Positions 14,608 through 24,133 are shown, counted from the stretch's first letter. The stretch: 56,795 nt of DNA from Candidatus Rifleibacteriota bacterium (GCA_029565415.1 JAKQOH010000166.1:1-56795); one strand, 5' to 3'. The notes: generated by a model from the letters alone, not told the origin. Numbers and translations are program-made.

Positions 14608-16908
14608 ATGGATCAGGTTCATCACAACAAGATCGTTTCCTTCATCTGGGGCATTGCCGACGACGTTCTGCGCGATCTGTTCAAACGCGGCAAATACCCC
14701 GACGTCATTTTGCCGATGTTCGTGCTGCGGCGCCTCGACGCCGTGCTCGAGCCGACCAAAAAAGAGGTTCTCGAACAGAAGGCCATGCTCGACGACGCCG
14801 GTATCACCGAGCAGCATGTGGCCCTCTGCAGCGCCTCCGGCCAGGCGTTTTACAATACGTCGAAGTTCACCCTGCGCGACCTCAAATCCCGGGGAAACCG
14901 GCAGCAGCTTCTTGCCGATTTTATCGCCTATCTCGACGGATTTTCCCAGAACGTGCAGGAGATCCTCGAAAACTTCAAATTCCGGAATCAGATTCCCACG
15001 CTTTCCAAGGCCGACGCGCTGGGAACGCTGATCGAGAAATTCCTCGACCCCGACGTCGATCTGAGTCCCCAAGCCATGGACAACCACGCCATGGGAACGG
15101 TGTTCGAGGAGCTGGTGCGCAAGTTCAACGAGGAGAACAACGAAGAGGCCGGTGAACACTGGACGCCGCGCGATGCCGTGAAACTGATGGCCGATCTCAT
15201 AATCATACCTATAGCAGAAGCTATCGAATCAGGCTCGTATCTGCTCTACGACGGGGCTTGCGGCACAGGCGGCATGCTGACCGTCGCCGAGGAGCGCCTG
15301 CGCGGGCTGGCGCAGGCGAAGGGAAAACAGGTCGTCACGCATTTGTACGGCCAGGAGATCAACCCCGAGACGTTCGCGATCTGCAAGGCCGACATGCTTC
15401 TCAAGGGCGAAGGCGAGAATGCCGAGCACATCAAGGGCGGCGCCGAGTGGAGCACGCTTTCCCACGATGCCTTCACCGCCGGCGCCTTCGACTTCATGCT
15501 CTCGAATCCCCCCTACGGGAAGAGCTGGAAGAAAGACCTCGAAGCCATGGGCGGCAAGGACGGCATGCGGGATCCCCGGTTCCGGGTCATGCACCGGGGC
15601 GAGGAGCTTTCGCTCGTGCCGCGTTCGAGCGACGGCCAGATGCTGTTTCTCGCCAATATGGTCCACAAGATGAATGGCAAGACGAAGCTCGGAAGCCGCA
15701 TCGCCGAGGTTCATAACGGCTCGTCCCTGTTCACGGGCGACGCCGGCCAGGGTGAGAGCAACATCCGTCGCTGGATCATCGAAAACGACTGGCTCGAGGC
15801 CATCGTGGCCCTGCCGCTGAACATGTTCTACAACACCGGCATCGCGACCTACATCTGGGTTCTCACCAACCGCAAGCCCGAGCACCGCAAAGGGAAGGTG
15901 CAGCTCATCGACGCGTCCCAGTGGTTCCGGCCCCTCCGCAAGAATCTCGGGAAGAAGAACTGCGAGTTCTCGGAAGAGGATATCCGGCGCATCTGCGAAA
16001 GCTATCTGACGTTCGAGGAAACCGAACGGTCGAAGATCTTCCCGAACGAGGGGCTCGGCTACTGGAAAGTGACGCTGGAACGGCCGCTGCGCCTTCACAG
16101 CCGTCTGACGCCCCCGGCGATCGAGGCGCTCCGGTTCGCTTCCGGTGACGAGGAACTGCGCCGCGAGTTGTACGACCGGTTCGGCGACGCGCTGTTCGGG
16201 GATTTCGCCGGAATCAGGAAAGAGCTCGAAACCGCGCTCGATGCGTGGGGCGCCGCCGATACGGGCGACGAGGAGGGCGAGGACGAGCCGGAAAAGAAGG
16301 GGCTTCCCGAGAAGCGGAAGAAGAAGCTGCTCGATCCGAAGACCTGGGAACGGGACGGCCGGCTCGTCGGCACCGCCGAAACGCTGCGTGCCGAGCTCGG
16401 TGACGCCCTGTTCGAGGATTTCAACGCATTTCGCGACGAGGCCGACGCCGTTTTCGAGAATCACGGCGTTCGCCTGACCGCTGCGGATAAAAAGCTCCTG
16501 CTGAGATCCGTGAGCAGGCGCGAGGAATCGGCCCCGCCCGTCATCGCGAAAATTCACAAGCCCGGCAAGGCGAAGCCGGACCCCCTGCGCGGCCTGTATG
16601 AAACCCGCATCGACGGGAAGCACGCCGTCGTCGAATACGAGCCCGATACGGACCTGCGGGATACCGAGCAGATTCCCCTTCTCGAGGAGGGCGGGATCGA
16701 GGCGTTCCTCCGGCGTGAGGTCTTACCCTACACCCCCGATGCCTGGCTCGACGAAAGCAAAACCCAGATCGGCTACGAGATCAGCTTCACCCGCCACTTT
16801 TACCAAGCCCAGCCCCTCCGCTCCCTCGATGATATTCGCCGTGATATCATAGCCCTTCAGAAGGAGTCCGAGGGTCTCCTCGCGGAAATCATCGGAAATG
16901 AGATATGA
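14608..16908 (+). CDS. hsdM: Type I restriction-modification DNA methyltransferase subunit
   Basis: 766 residues, longer than the usual ~500. An N-terminal helical HsdM domain (1-150) is followed by the N6-adenine methylase core: SAM motif DGACGTGG near 215 and catalytic NPPY near 302. Beyond about 480 a C-terminal extension holds charged helices and ends in a conserved region (TPDAWLDESKTQIGYEISFTR) that many long HsdM proteins share. It methylates adenine in the site chosen by HsdS to protect host DNA. It begins the operon hsdM-hsdS-AlbA_2 gene-hsdR. ATG 14608 has a modest CAGGA upstream. A run of A/T-ending codons sits at 15198-15240, next to the SAM motif. Confidence 0.93.
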   Translation: MDQVHHNKIVSFIWGIADDVLRDLFKRGKYPDVILPMFVLRRLDAVLEPTKKEVLEQKAMLDDAGITEQHVALCSASGQAFYNTSKFTLRDLKSRGNRQQLLADFIAYLDGFSQNVQEILENFKFRNQIPTLSKADALGTLIEKFLDPDVDLSPQAMDNHAMGTVFEELVRKFNEENNEEAGEHWTPRDAVKLMADLIIIPIAEAIESGSYLLYDGACGTGGMLTVAEERLRGLAQAKGKQVVTHLYGQEINPETFAICKADMLLKGEGENAEHIKGGAEWSTLSHDAFTAGAFDFMLSNPPYGKSWKKDLEAMGGKDGMRDPRFRVMHRGEELSLVPRSSDGQMLFLANMVHKMNGKTKLGSRIAEVHNGSSLFTGDAGQGESNIRRWIIENDWLEAIVALPLNMFYNTGIATYIWVLTNRKPEHRKGKVQLIDASQWFRPLRKNLGKKNCEFSEEDIRRICESYLTFEETERSKIFPNEGLGYWKVTLERPLRLHSRLTPPAIEALRFASGDEELRRELYDRFGDALFGDFAGIRKELETALDAWGAADTGDEEGEDEPEKKGLPEKRKKKLLDPKTWERDGRLVGTAETLRAELGDALFEDFNAFRDEADAVFENHGVRLTAADKKLLLRSVSRREESAPPVIAKIHKPGKAKPDPLRGLYETRIDGKHAVVEYEPDTDLRDTEQIPLLEEGGIEAFLRREVLPYTPDAWLDESKTQIGYEISFTRHFYQAQPLRSLDDIRRDIIALQKESEGLLAEIIGNEI

Positions 16909-16941
16909 GAATCCCTTTCATCGACGGATGAGATTCGAGAT

Positions 16942-18342
16942 ATGATGCTCACAAGCGATATCAAGCCATATAGAAATTACAAAGAAACCGATCAGAAATG
17001 GCTGGGAGTCATTCCCAGCCATTGGGATCTATACCCAAATCGGGCGATATTTTCCGAGGTGAAGGACCGAAATCATCCCGATGAGGAGATGCTATCGGTA
17101 ACCATCAAGCAGGGGGTCATCAGGCAAAAGACTCTGCTCGAAGGTTCTTCGAAGAAAGATGCCTCGAATCTGAACAAGTCTGCCTATAAACTGGTGCAGC
17201 CGAATGATATCGCATACAATAAAATGCGTGCATGGCAGGGTGCGGTCGGTTTTTCGTCTTTCCGTGGCATCATCAGTCCTGCGTATGTCGTCATGCGATT
17301 GCGCGATGAAGCACTTCGGCCGGAATATTTTCATCATCTGTTCCGAACACCCGGTTTTGCCAAGGAGGCAGAACGATGGTCCTATGGCATCACGTCGGAT
17401 ATGTGGAGCCTGAGACCGGAACACTTCAAAATGATTTATTCGCCGATTCCACCGATTCCAGAGCAGGTTGCCATCATAAAGTTCTTGGAATGGGGCAATC
17501 AGCGGATAGATAAAGCGATTCGGGCGAAGAAGAAGCTGATCGGGCTTCTCAATGAACAGAAACAGGCCATCATCCACCGCGCCGTCACCCGTGGAATCGA
17601 TTCATCGATCCAACTCGAGGACTCGGGCATTTCCTGGCTTGGCTCTATTCCGCAGCATTGGGGTGTCGTCCGGAACATGGCATTGTTTACCCCTCGCGTT
17701 GAGCCCGGAGTTAAAGATTTGCCGATTCTACAGGTGAGCCTTCGCTCGGGAATTACCGTCGAAGAGTTCGATCAATTCGGCCGGCCGAAAAAGCTGATTG
17801 CAGATGTAACGAAATACAAACTCGTCCGAAAGGGCGACATTTCCTACAATACGATGCGCATGTGGCAGGGTGCCGTTGGAGTTGCCCCCTGTGATGGTCT
17901 TGTCAGCCCCGCATATGTCGTTTTGAAACCTCGGAACGGCGTTTTCCCTGAATACTACAACCTTCTCTTCCGGACGGAGTTCTACAAACAGGAAATCAAT
18001 CGGTATTCCACGGGCATCGTATCGGATCGAAACAGACTCTACTGGGATCAATTCAAGCAAATTCCGAACCTTGCACCACCTCTCGATGAACAATATGGTA
18101 TCGTATCATATATAAACGATGAAACGAAAGGATTGACCGCCGCTGTCGAGCGGTCAGAGCGGGAAATCGTTTTGCTGCGCGAATATCGGAACCGGCTCTT
18201 TGCCGACGTCGTCACGGGCAAGCTCGATGTTCGCGAAGCGGTGGAGGGGTTGCCGGATATCGAGGTTGCCGCCGAGGATGCGGTGTGTGATGCGAACGAG
18301 AACGGCGACGAGGCCGGAGATTCGGAGGAAGAGGGGGAGTGA
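16942..18342 (+). CDS. hsdS: Type I restriction-modification specificity subunit
   Basis: 466 residues with two target-recognition domains (about 15-175 and 225-380), each followed by a helical spacer (LLNEQKQAIIHRAVTRG; LREYRNRLFADVVTGKLDV). Each half opens with the WLG-IP-HW signature. Both domains share YKLV, then DIxYNxMRxWQGAVG, then SPAYVV, so they are paralogous and may read related half-sites. HsdS gives the HsdM2S and HsdR2M2S complexes their DNA sequence. Base composition is more A/T-rich than hsdM, common for hsdS. The stop overlaps the GTG of the next gene (GTGA). Confidence 0.92.
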   Translation: MMLTSDIKPYRNYKETDQKWLGVIPSHWDLYPNRAIFSEVKDRNHPDEEMLSVTIKQGVIRQKTLLEGSSKKDASNLNKSAYKLVQPNDIAYNKMRAWQGAVGFSSFRGIISPAYVVMRLRDEALRPEYFHHLFRTPGFAKEAERWSYGITSDMWSLRPEHFKMIYSPIPPIPEQVAIIKFLEWGNQRIDKAIRAKKKLIGLLNEQKQAIIHRAVTRGIDSSIQLEDSGISWLGSIPQHWGVVRNMALFTPRVEPGVKDLPILQVSLRSGITVEEFDQFGRPKKLIADVTKYKLVRKGDISYNTMRMWQGAVGVAPCDGLVSPAYVVLKPRNGVFPEYYNLLFRTEFYKQEINRYSTGIVSDRNRLYWDQFKQIPNLAPPLDEQYGIVSYINDETKGLTAAVERSEREIVLLREYRNRLFADVVTGKLDVREAVEGLPDIEVAAEDAVCDANENGDEAGDSEEEGE

Positions 18343-20012
18343 ACCTGCAGGAGTTGATTGCGTTGGTCGACCGGCTTCGGAGCGAGCCGGCCGAGACGGA
18401 GTGGCTGGAGTTCAAGTCCAACTACACCGATTCGCAACGGCTCGGCGAGTATCTTTCGGCGCTGGCGAACGCGGCCTGTCTGCACGGGAAGCCCCGGGGT
18501 TATATCGTCTATGGTATAGACAACGCCACCCATGCCGTGACCGGCACGACTTTCGACCCCGAGAAAACGGCGGGCAAAGGAAACCAGGCGCTCCTCCTCT
18601 GGCTCTCCCAACACCTTCAACCGCCCGTGACGTTTGAGGTGCATCCCATCACGCACCCGGGAGGGCGGGTTGTCCTGTTCGAGGTCTGGCCGGCCGAAAA
18701 CCGGCCTGTCTGTTTCCAGAATACGGCTTACATCCGCGTCGGTTCGCATTGCGTCGAGCTGAAAAAGTTCCCCGAAAAGGAACGCGCGATCTGGCACGGC
18801 CGACAGGACTGGTCCGCCATCGTCCGCGAGGGCGTCACCGTCGCAGACCTCGACCCCGAAGCGCTTCGGATGGCGCGCGAACAGTTTATCATCAAACATC
18901 CCGGCCAGGCAGGTCTCGTCGCTGAGTGGGACGACCTCACGTTCCTCAACAAAGCCCGCCTTGCTGTCCGGGGCGGCATCACCAATGCGGCGATCCTGCT
19001 GCTGGGCAGAATCGAGAGCACGTCGCTCCTGTCCCCGGCCGTCGCGAAAATCTCCTGGATCCTGAAAGATGCGGACAACCGGGAGCTCGACTACGAGCAT
19101 TTCGGCCCGCCCTTCCTCCTTGCCGGCGACCGCCTCCTGCGCCGAATCCGCAATCTCACGGTGCGAACCCTACCTGGCGGCACCCTCTTCCCGCAGGAGA
19201 TGACCCAGTATGACCCCTGGGTCATCCGTGAGGCGCTCCACAACTGCATCGCGCATCAGGATTACAGTCTGCGGGGCCGGATCTCGGTGGTCGAGACCCC
19301 CGATGCCCTGCTCCTCACGAATCCCGGCAGTTTCATTCCCGGCAGCGTCGAGAACGTGATCCGTCAGGATGCCCCGCCGGATGTCTATCGCAACCCCTTC
19401 CTGGCCGACGCCATGGTTGCCCTGAACATGATCGACACGCAGGGCGGCGGCATCAAACGCATGTTCCAGAGGCAGCGGCAGCGGTTCTTCCCGCTTCCCG
19501 ACTACGATTTAGCCGATGAAAAAAGGGTTGTCGTGCGACTGAACGGCCGAATCATGGATGAAAACTATTCCAGGCTCCTGATGGAGCGCGGGGATCTCAC
19601 CCTCGGCCAGGTCATGCTGCTCGACCGGGTCCAGAAGCGCCTGCCGATCACGCTCGAGGCGCATCAGGCGTTGAAGAAGGCCGGCCTGGTCGAAGGACGG
19701 TATCCGCTTTCGATCGTCGCCGGGGCCATCGCCCGGACGACCGGCCAGAAGGCACGACACATCCGAGAACGCGGCTTCGACACGAAATACTACCTCGATC
19801 TCATTCTGGAGCTCGTGAGAGTGCATGGTCCGGTCACCCGTGAGGATATCAACCAGCTCCTGTTCGACAAACTTCCCGAGACTCTCACACCAGAGCAGCG
19901 CAGGATCAAGATTCATAATCTCCTTGGGAGCTTGGCACGCAAGAAGCGAATCGTCAATCGAGGGAGCCGTGGTTCCCCGCAGTGGGTTTTACAGGTCGAC
20001 CCTTTGGTTTGA
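18339..20012 (+). CDS. AlbA_2/Schlafen-like and HATPase_c_4 putative regulator in the RM operon
   Basis: 557 residues. The N-terminal AlbA_2 (Schlafen AlbA-like) domain covers about 1-150 (ETEWLEFKSN; GYIVYGIDNA; AYIRVGSHC). A central HATPase_c_4-type ATP-binding region lies at about 285-385 (REALHNCIAHQDYS; LLTNPGSF; DTQGGGIKRMF), and winged-helix-like segments lie at about 400-550 (NINQLL-type region VTREDINQLLFDKLP). Proteins of this build are annotated as putative DNA-binding transcriptional regulators and are common inside type I RM loci. The GTG start overlaps the hsdS stop, so it is translationally coupled. It precedes the TATCAAA array and hsdR; control of hsdR is a reasonable inference, not shown. 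Confidence 0.8.
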   Translation: MNLQELIALVDRLRSEPAETEWLEFKSNYTDSQRLGEYLSALANAACLHGKPRGYIVYGIDNATHAVTGTTFDPEKTAGKGNQALLLWLSQHLQPPVTFEVHPITHPGGRVVLFEVWPAENRPVCFQNTAYIRVGSHCVELKKFPEKERAIWHGRQDWSAIVREGVTVADLDPEALRMAREQFIIKHPGQAGLVAEWDDLTFLNKARLAVRGGITNAAILLLGRIESTSLLSPAVAKISWILKDADNRELDYEHFGPPFLLAGDRLLRRIRNLTVRTLPGGTLFPQEMTQYDPWVIREALHNCIAHQDYSLRGRISVVETPDALLLTNPGSFIPGSVENVIRQDAPPDVYRNPFLADAMVALNMIDTQGGGIKRMFQRQRQRFFPLPDYDLADEKRVVVRLNGRIMDENYSRLLMERGDLTLGQVMLLDRVQKRLPITLEAHQALKKAGLVEGRYPLSIVAGAIARTTGQKARHIRERGFDTKYYLDLILELVRVHGPVTREDINQLLFDKLPETLTPEQRRIKIHNLLGSLARKKRIVNRGSRGSPQWVLQVDPLV

Positions 20013-20033
20013 TCGATTGGTGAACCAGAGAGG

Positions 20034-20073
20034 TATCAAAGAACTATCAAAAGAATATCAAAGAGCTATCAAA
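20034..20073. repeat. Four TATCAAA iterons at exact 11-bp spacing
   Basis: TATCAAA occurs at 20034, 20045, 20056 and 20067, each 11 bp from the next, about one helical turn, so all copies face the same side of DNA. A second pair in opposite orientation (ATTTGAT at 20341 and 20352) is also spaced 11 bp. The layout fits a cooperative operator. Confidence 0.75.
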
Positions 20074-20360
20074 GCCGAAATGGCGAAAACCCGCATCAGA
20101 AAAGGATTATGTCCTATGTTCGTCTCATTGTTTGGTGAGCATTCTATCAAAGAGCATAACAAAGGTTCTTGTTGGTTTGTGAACTTTTTATCAAACATTG
20201 AGGCAGACGGGGGTATGCACTCAAATGGGCGTTTAGACTCTGTGGAGTTCATTTGATTGCGATTGGTTTCACAAGTTATTGAGCAGGGTGGATATATCGT
20301 AAAACTGTCTCCAGATCATGGTTTGGGCATTTGGAAGTTCATTTGATGGCCATTTGATTG

Positions 20361-20369
20361 TGATAGAAT
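20361..20369 (+). promoter_or_regulatory. Candidate hsdR promoter
   Basis: TG-A-TAGAAT is an extended -10 word, with TTGATG 15 bp upstream as an imperfectly spaced -35. It overlaps the edge of the 11-bp-spaced ATTTGAT pair, so a protein bound there would block it. The expected start near 20376 leaves a ~64-nt leader. Confidence 0.4.
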
Positions 20370-20439
20370 TCACGTGGCACGGGCGGCATTGAACCATCTG
20401 ATGCCGGCGGGGTTGATACCGGAACGGGGGTGAGCAGGA

Positions 20440-23415
20440 ATGACACCGACAGACACCAGCGAAAAGGGTCTGGAGAGTCTGATCGTCACGGCCATGACCG
20501 GCAGGCCGTGGCCGGAGCCGGCAGCGCCGGATACTGCTCAACAGCAGGCTGCATCCTATGGCGGAACGGGCTGGTTGAACGGCCGGTCGCAGGAATACAG
20601 CCGTGACTGGTGTGTCGATCTGGGCCAGTTGACGGCCTTTCTGCGGGAAACCCAGCCGAAGCTCGATGCGGCCCTCGATTTGGGGAACGACTCGCCGGTC
20701 CGGCGGGCGTTCCTTTCCCGTCTCCTTCAGGAAACCCGAAAGCGTGGCGTCATCGATCTGCTCCGGCACGGTGTGAAACATGGGGCGCACGAAATCACCC
20801 TGTTCTACGGCACCCCCAGCGCCGGAAACGCGAAGGCAGCCGCCCTGCACGCGAAAAACCGGTTCATCGTGACCCGCCAGCTCAGATACAGCAACGATCA
20901 GAGGCGACGGGCGCTCGATCTCTGCCTGTTCATCAACGGCCTGCCTGTCGCCACTTTCGAGCTCAAGAACAACCTCACCAAGCAGACCGTCGCAGATGCC
21001 GTCGAGCAGTACCGGCGCGATCGGGACCCGCGAGAGCCGTTGTTCGAGTTTGGCCGCTGCATCGTCCATTTTGCTCTCGATGAAAACGAGGTGCGCATGT
21101 GCACCGCGCTGAACGGCAAAAAATCCTGGTTCCTGCCGCTGAACCAGGGCTGGAATGACGGAGCGGGGAATCCGCCCAACCCTGTCGGCATCAAAACCGA
21201 GTATCTCTGGAAGAATCTGCTCACGCCGCAGGGCTTGACGGATATCATCGAAAACTATGCGCAGATCGTCATCGAGCAGAACGCGAAGACGGGAAAAAAG
21301 AAGCCGAAGCAGATTTTCCCCCGATTCCATCAGCTCGACGTCGTTCGCCGTCTCATCGCCGATGTCGAGAAGCGCGGGGTCGGTTTCCGGTATCTCATCC
21401 AGCACTCGGCGGGCTCTGGCAAATCGAACTCCATCGCCTGGCTGGCGCACCGGCTGATCGGCGTCCGGAAGGACAACAAGCCTCTCTACGACTCGATCAT
21501 CGTGATCACCGACCGCCGGATTCTCGATCAACAGATCTGCGCCAACATCAAGCAGTTCGCCCAGGTAGGCGCGACGGTCGGCCATGCCGAGCATTCCGGC
21601 GACCTGCGCCGGTTCATCGAAACCGGAAAGAAGATCATCATCTCGACGGTGCAGAAGTTCCCCGTCATCCTCGACGAGATCGGAGACGAGCACCGGGGTC
21701 GCACGTTTGCCCTGATCATCGACGAAGCCCATTCGTCCCAGGGCGGCAAGACGTCGATTGCCGTGAACGCGGCATTGTCAGACCCCGAAGACACGGTGAA
21801 TGACGCGCTGGAGAAGCGCATGCAGGACCGGAAAATGCTCACCAACGCCAGCTACTTCGCGTTCACGGCGACACCGAAGAACAAGACCCTCGAGATGTTC
21901 GGCGTTCCCGTGCCGGCCCCGGAGGGCAAGACCGAGCATCATCCGTTTCACGTCTACACCATGAAACAGGCGATCCAGGAGGGCTTCATTCTCGACGTTC
22001 TCGCCCATTACACGCCGGTGAACAGTTACTACAAGCTGATCAAAACCGTCGAAGGCGACCCGCTGTTCGACACCCGGAAGGCCCAGAAAAAGCTGCGAAA
22101 ATACGTCGAAAGCCATGACCACGCCATCCGGCTCAAAGCCGAGATCATGGTCGACCATTTCCACGAGCAGGTGGCGGGTCTCGCAAAAATCGGCGGGGAA
22201 GCCCGCGCCATGGTCGTGACGAGCGGAATCGAACGGGCCGTCCAGTATTTTCATGCCATCCGGGAGTATCTTTCCGAGCGGAAGAGCCCGTATCGGGCGA
22301 TCGTCGCGTTCTCCGGAGAGTTCGCCTACGGAGACACGACGGTCACGGAAACCTCCCTCAACGGGTTTCCGTCGGGGGAGATCCCCGACCGGTTCCGGGA
22401 ATCGCCCTACCGGTTTCTGATCTGCGCCGAGAAGTTCCAGACCGGCTACGACGAGCCCCTGCTGCACACCATGTATGTGGACAAGATCCTCGCTGGGGTG
22501 AAGGCGGTGCAGACGCTTTCCCGGCTGAACCGGGCCTTTCCGGGAAAATACGACGTCTGCGTTCTCGATTTCATGAATGACGCCAAGACGATCCTGTCTT
22601 CCTTCCAGCCATTCTATCGTGCCACACTCCTGGCCGAAGAGACGAACCCGGACAAACTTCACGACCTCAAGAACACCCTGGACTCACATCAAGTATATAG
22701 TCAAAAATATATAGATGAGTATGCCGAAAAGTTCCTCTCCGGCGTGGGACGTGAGATCCTCGATCCGCTCCTGGAGTCGTGTGTCGACATCTACAAGACG
22801 TTGAGCGAAGACGACCAGGTCGAGTTCAAGGGAAAGGCGAAGGCGTTTTCCCGATGCTACGAGTTTCTCGCCTCTCTTCTGCCCTACGACAATGCCGCCT
22901 GGGAAAAGCTGTCGATCTTTTTGAACAACCTGATTCCCAAACTGCCTGCGCCGAAAGAGGAGGACCTTTCGAGAGGCATCCTGGAAGCCATCGACATGGA
23001 AAGTTATCACGCCGAGAAGAAAACCGCCCAGGCGATCCGGCTTGCGGACAAGAACGCCAAGATCGAGCCGTCACCCGTGGGCCCCGGAGGCAACTTGCCG
23101 GAACCTCAACTCGACCGGTTGACGAACATTCTCAAAACCTTCAACGACCAGTTCGGTACCCTGTTCAAGGATTCCGATCGGGTGATCCGGCGTATCCGGG
23201 ATGATATCGCCCCGAAAGTCGCTTCGAACGAGGCGTTTCAGAACGCCCAAAAACACACCCCCGGCACGGCCAGGATCGAGCACGACAAGGCGCTCGCCCA
23301 GGTCATGCTCACGCTCTTGCAGGACGATACCGAGGTCTACAAACAGTTCGTCCAGAATGAATCATTCAGGCGGTTCGTCACGGATCTCGTGTATCAATTG
23401 TCGATCGCTGCCTGA
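20440..23415 (+). CDS. hsdR: Type I restriction endonuclease subunit
   Basis: 991 residues. The N-terminal nuclease domain carries the PD-(D/E)xK core, with Asp in ALDLCLFINGLP and E-x-K in ATFELKN. The SF2 translocase follows: Walker A in HSAGSGKSNS, DEAH box in LIIDEAHSSQGG, motif III TATPKN and motif VI in LSRLNRAFPGK. The C-terminal helical part (about 730-990) binds HsdM. It cuts unmethylated DNA after ATP-driven translocation. The start MTPTDTSEKGLESLIV is typical of the family. It is separated from the rest of the operon by the repeat-bearing spacer, so its expression may be set apart from that of the methylase. A run of A/T-ending codons sits at 22685-22724. Confidence 0.94.
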   Translation: MTPTDTSEKGLESLIVTAMTGRPWPEPAAPDTAQQQAASYGGTGWLNGRSQEYSRDWCVDLGQLTAFLRETQPKLDAALDLGNDSPVRRAFLSRLLQETRKRGVIDLLRHGVKHGAHEITLFYGTPSAGNAKAAALHAKNRFIVTRQLRYSNDQRRRALDLCLFINGLPVATFELKNNLTKQTVADAVEQYRRDRDPREPLFEFGRCIVHFALDENEVRMCTALNGKKSWFLPLNQGWNDGAGNPPNPVGIKTEYLWKNLLTPQGLTDIIENYAQIVIEQNAKTGKKKPKQIFPRFHQLDVVRRLIADVEKRGVGFRYLIQHSAGSGKSNSIAWLAHRLIGVRKDNKPLYDSIIVITDRRILDQQICANIKQFAQVGATVGHAEHSGDLRRFIETGKKIIISTVQKFPVILDEIGDEHRGRTFALIIDEAHSSQGGKTSIAVNAALSDPEDTVNDALEKRMQDRKMLTNASYFAFTATPKNKTLEMFGVPVPAPEGKTEHHPFHVYTMKQAIQEGFILDVLAHYTPVNSYYKLIKTVEGDPLFDTRKAQKKLRKYVESHDHAIRLKAEIMVDHFHEQVAGLAKIGGEARAMVVTSGIERAVQYFHAIREYLSERKSPYRAIVAFSGEFAYGDTTVTETSLNGFPSGEIPDRFRESPYRFLICAEKFQTGYDEPLLHTMYVDKILAGVKAVQTLSRLNRAFPGKYDVCVLDFMNDAKTILSSFQPFYRATLLAEETNPDKLHDLKNTLDSHQVYSQKYIDEYAEKFLSGVGREILDPLLESCVDIYKTLSEDDQVEFKGKAKAFSRCYEFLASLLPYDNAAWEKLSIFLNNLIPKLPAPKEEDLSRGILEAIDMESYHAEKKTAQAIRLADKNAKIEPSPVGPGGNLPEPQLDRLTNILKTFNDQFGTLFKDSDRVIRRIRDDIAPKVASNEAFQNAQKHTPGTARIEHDKALAQVMLTLLQDDTEVYKQFVQNESFRRFVTDLVYQLSIAA

Positions 23416-23464
23416 TGCGCCCCGGGGGCATCTTCCCTCGTGCCGCTGAAGGGCATCTTCGAGA

Positions 23465-24133
23465 TCAGGAGACCTTGAACTTGACGATGCCTTCGACCCT
23501 GGAGACGGCGCCGATGATACGGTCGAGGTCCTGGTCGTAGAGGACTTTCGTGATCGTCTCGATCTCGATCTCGTTGTTCTGGATGTCCTTCGAGAAGTTC
23601 ACCGATTTGATCGAGATGTTGAACTGGGAAAGCAGCCCCTTGACCTCTTCGACGAACCGCGGCCGGTCGTTGCCCTTGATGTAGACCGTGCGAGTCGCGC
23701 TGCCGCGAAGATATTGTTTTTCGAATATATCAAGTCCAATTAAAACAAACAGGACGAGGACCGTTGCCCCGACACCGATATTGAAATACCCGGCGCCGAC
23801 GGCAAGCCCGATGATGGCTGTGGTCCAGAGGCTGGAAGCGGTCGTCAGGCCTTTCACGCCGGTGCCGTATCGGAAGATCGCTCCGGCCCCGAGGAACCCG
23901 ATGCCCGAAATGACCTGGGCTGCAAGCCGCTCGGGGTCGCCGTTCGTCGCCGAGGTGTGAAACTGCATCGAGAGGTTGATCGAGATGCACATGGCGATGG
24001 CGGAGCCGATCGCGAGGATGATGTGCGTTCGCAGGCCGGCCGGCTGGCTGTGCTTTTCCCGTTCGAGGCCGATCAGCCCGCCCAGGAACGCCGCGAAGAA
24101 AAGCCGGAAAATGATGTCGTATTCCGTCAGCAT
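23465..24133 (-). CDS. MgtC/SapB family membrane protein
   Basis: 222 residues from ATG 24133 (GGGGGGA ribosome site on the minus strand). Hydrophobic segments fill 1-140, with family marks GGLIGLEREKHSQPAGLRTH and GFLGAGAIFR. A C-terminal ACT-like cytoplasmic domain (about 145-222) follows. MgtC-type proteins affect Mg2+ and phosphate homeostasis and membrane ATP synthase in the species studied. It is divergent from the pst operon, with about 100 bp shared upstream, which suits linked phosphate and magnesium control. An A/T-ending codon run lies at 23710-23750, at the junction between the membrane and ACT-like parts. Confidence 0.88.
   Translation of the reverse strand: MLTEYDIIFRLFFAAFLGGLIGLEREKHSQPAGLRTHIILAIGSAIAMCISINLSMQFHTSATNGDPERLAAQVISGIGFLGAGAIFRYGTGVKGLTTASSLWTTAIIGLAVGAGYFNIGVGATVLVLFVLIGLDIFEKQYLRGSATRTVYIKGNDRPRFVEEVKGLLSQFNISIKSVNFSKDIQNNEIEIETITKVLYDQDLDRIIGAVSRVEGIVKFKVS

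Larger units (their letters stand above)
20013..20439. other. Spacer before hsdR, A/T-richer than its flanks
   Basis: 427 bp with no convincing gene. It holds six TATCAAA words (20034, 20045, 20056, 20067, 20145, 20189), reverse-orientation ATTTGAT words (20251, 20341, 20352), and two copies of GTTCATTTGAT. A promoter-like motif lies at its end. This is the only long gap in an otherwise tightly packed RM operon. Confidence 0.6.

Noticed and set aside
19825..20256. Reading frame through the TATCAAA array
   Set aside because: It overlaps the end of the AlbA_2 gene in another frame, has no ribosome site and no family features. The repeats are better explained as DNA sites.
20034..20358. CRISPR array
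   Set aside because: The repeat unit is only 7-11 bp with no spacers of constant length and no cas genes.
20374..20390. Sigma-54 promoter at TGGCACG before hsdR
   Set aside because: The GC of the -12 element is missing at the required 10-bp spacing.
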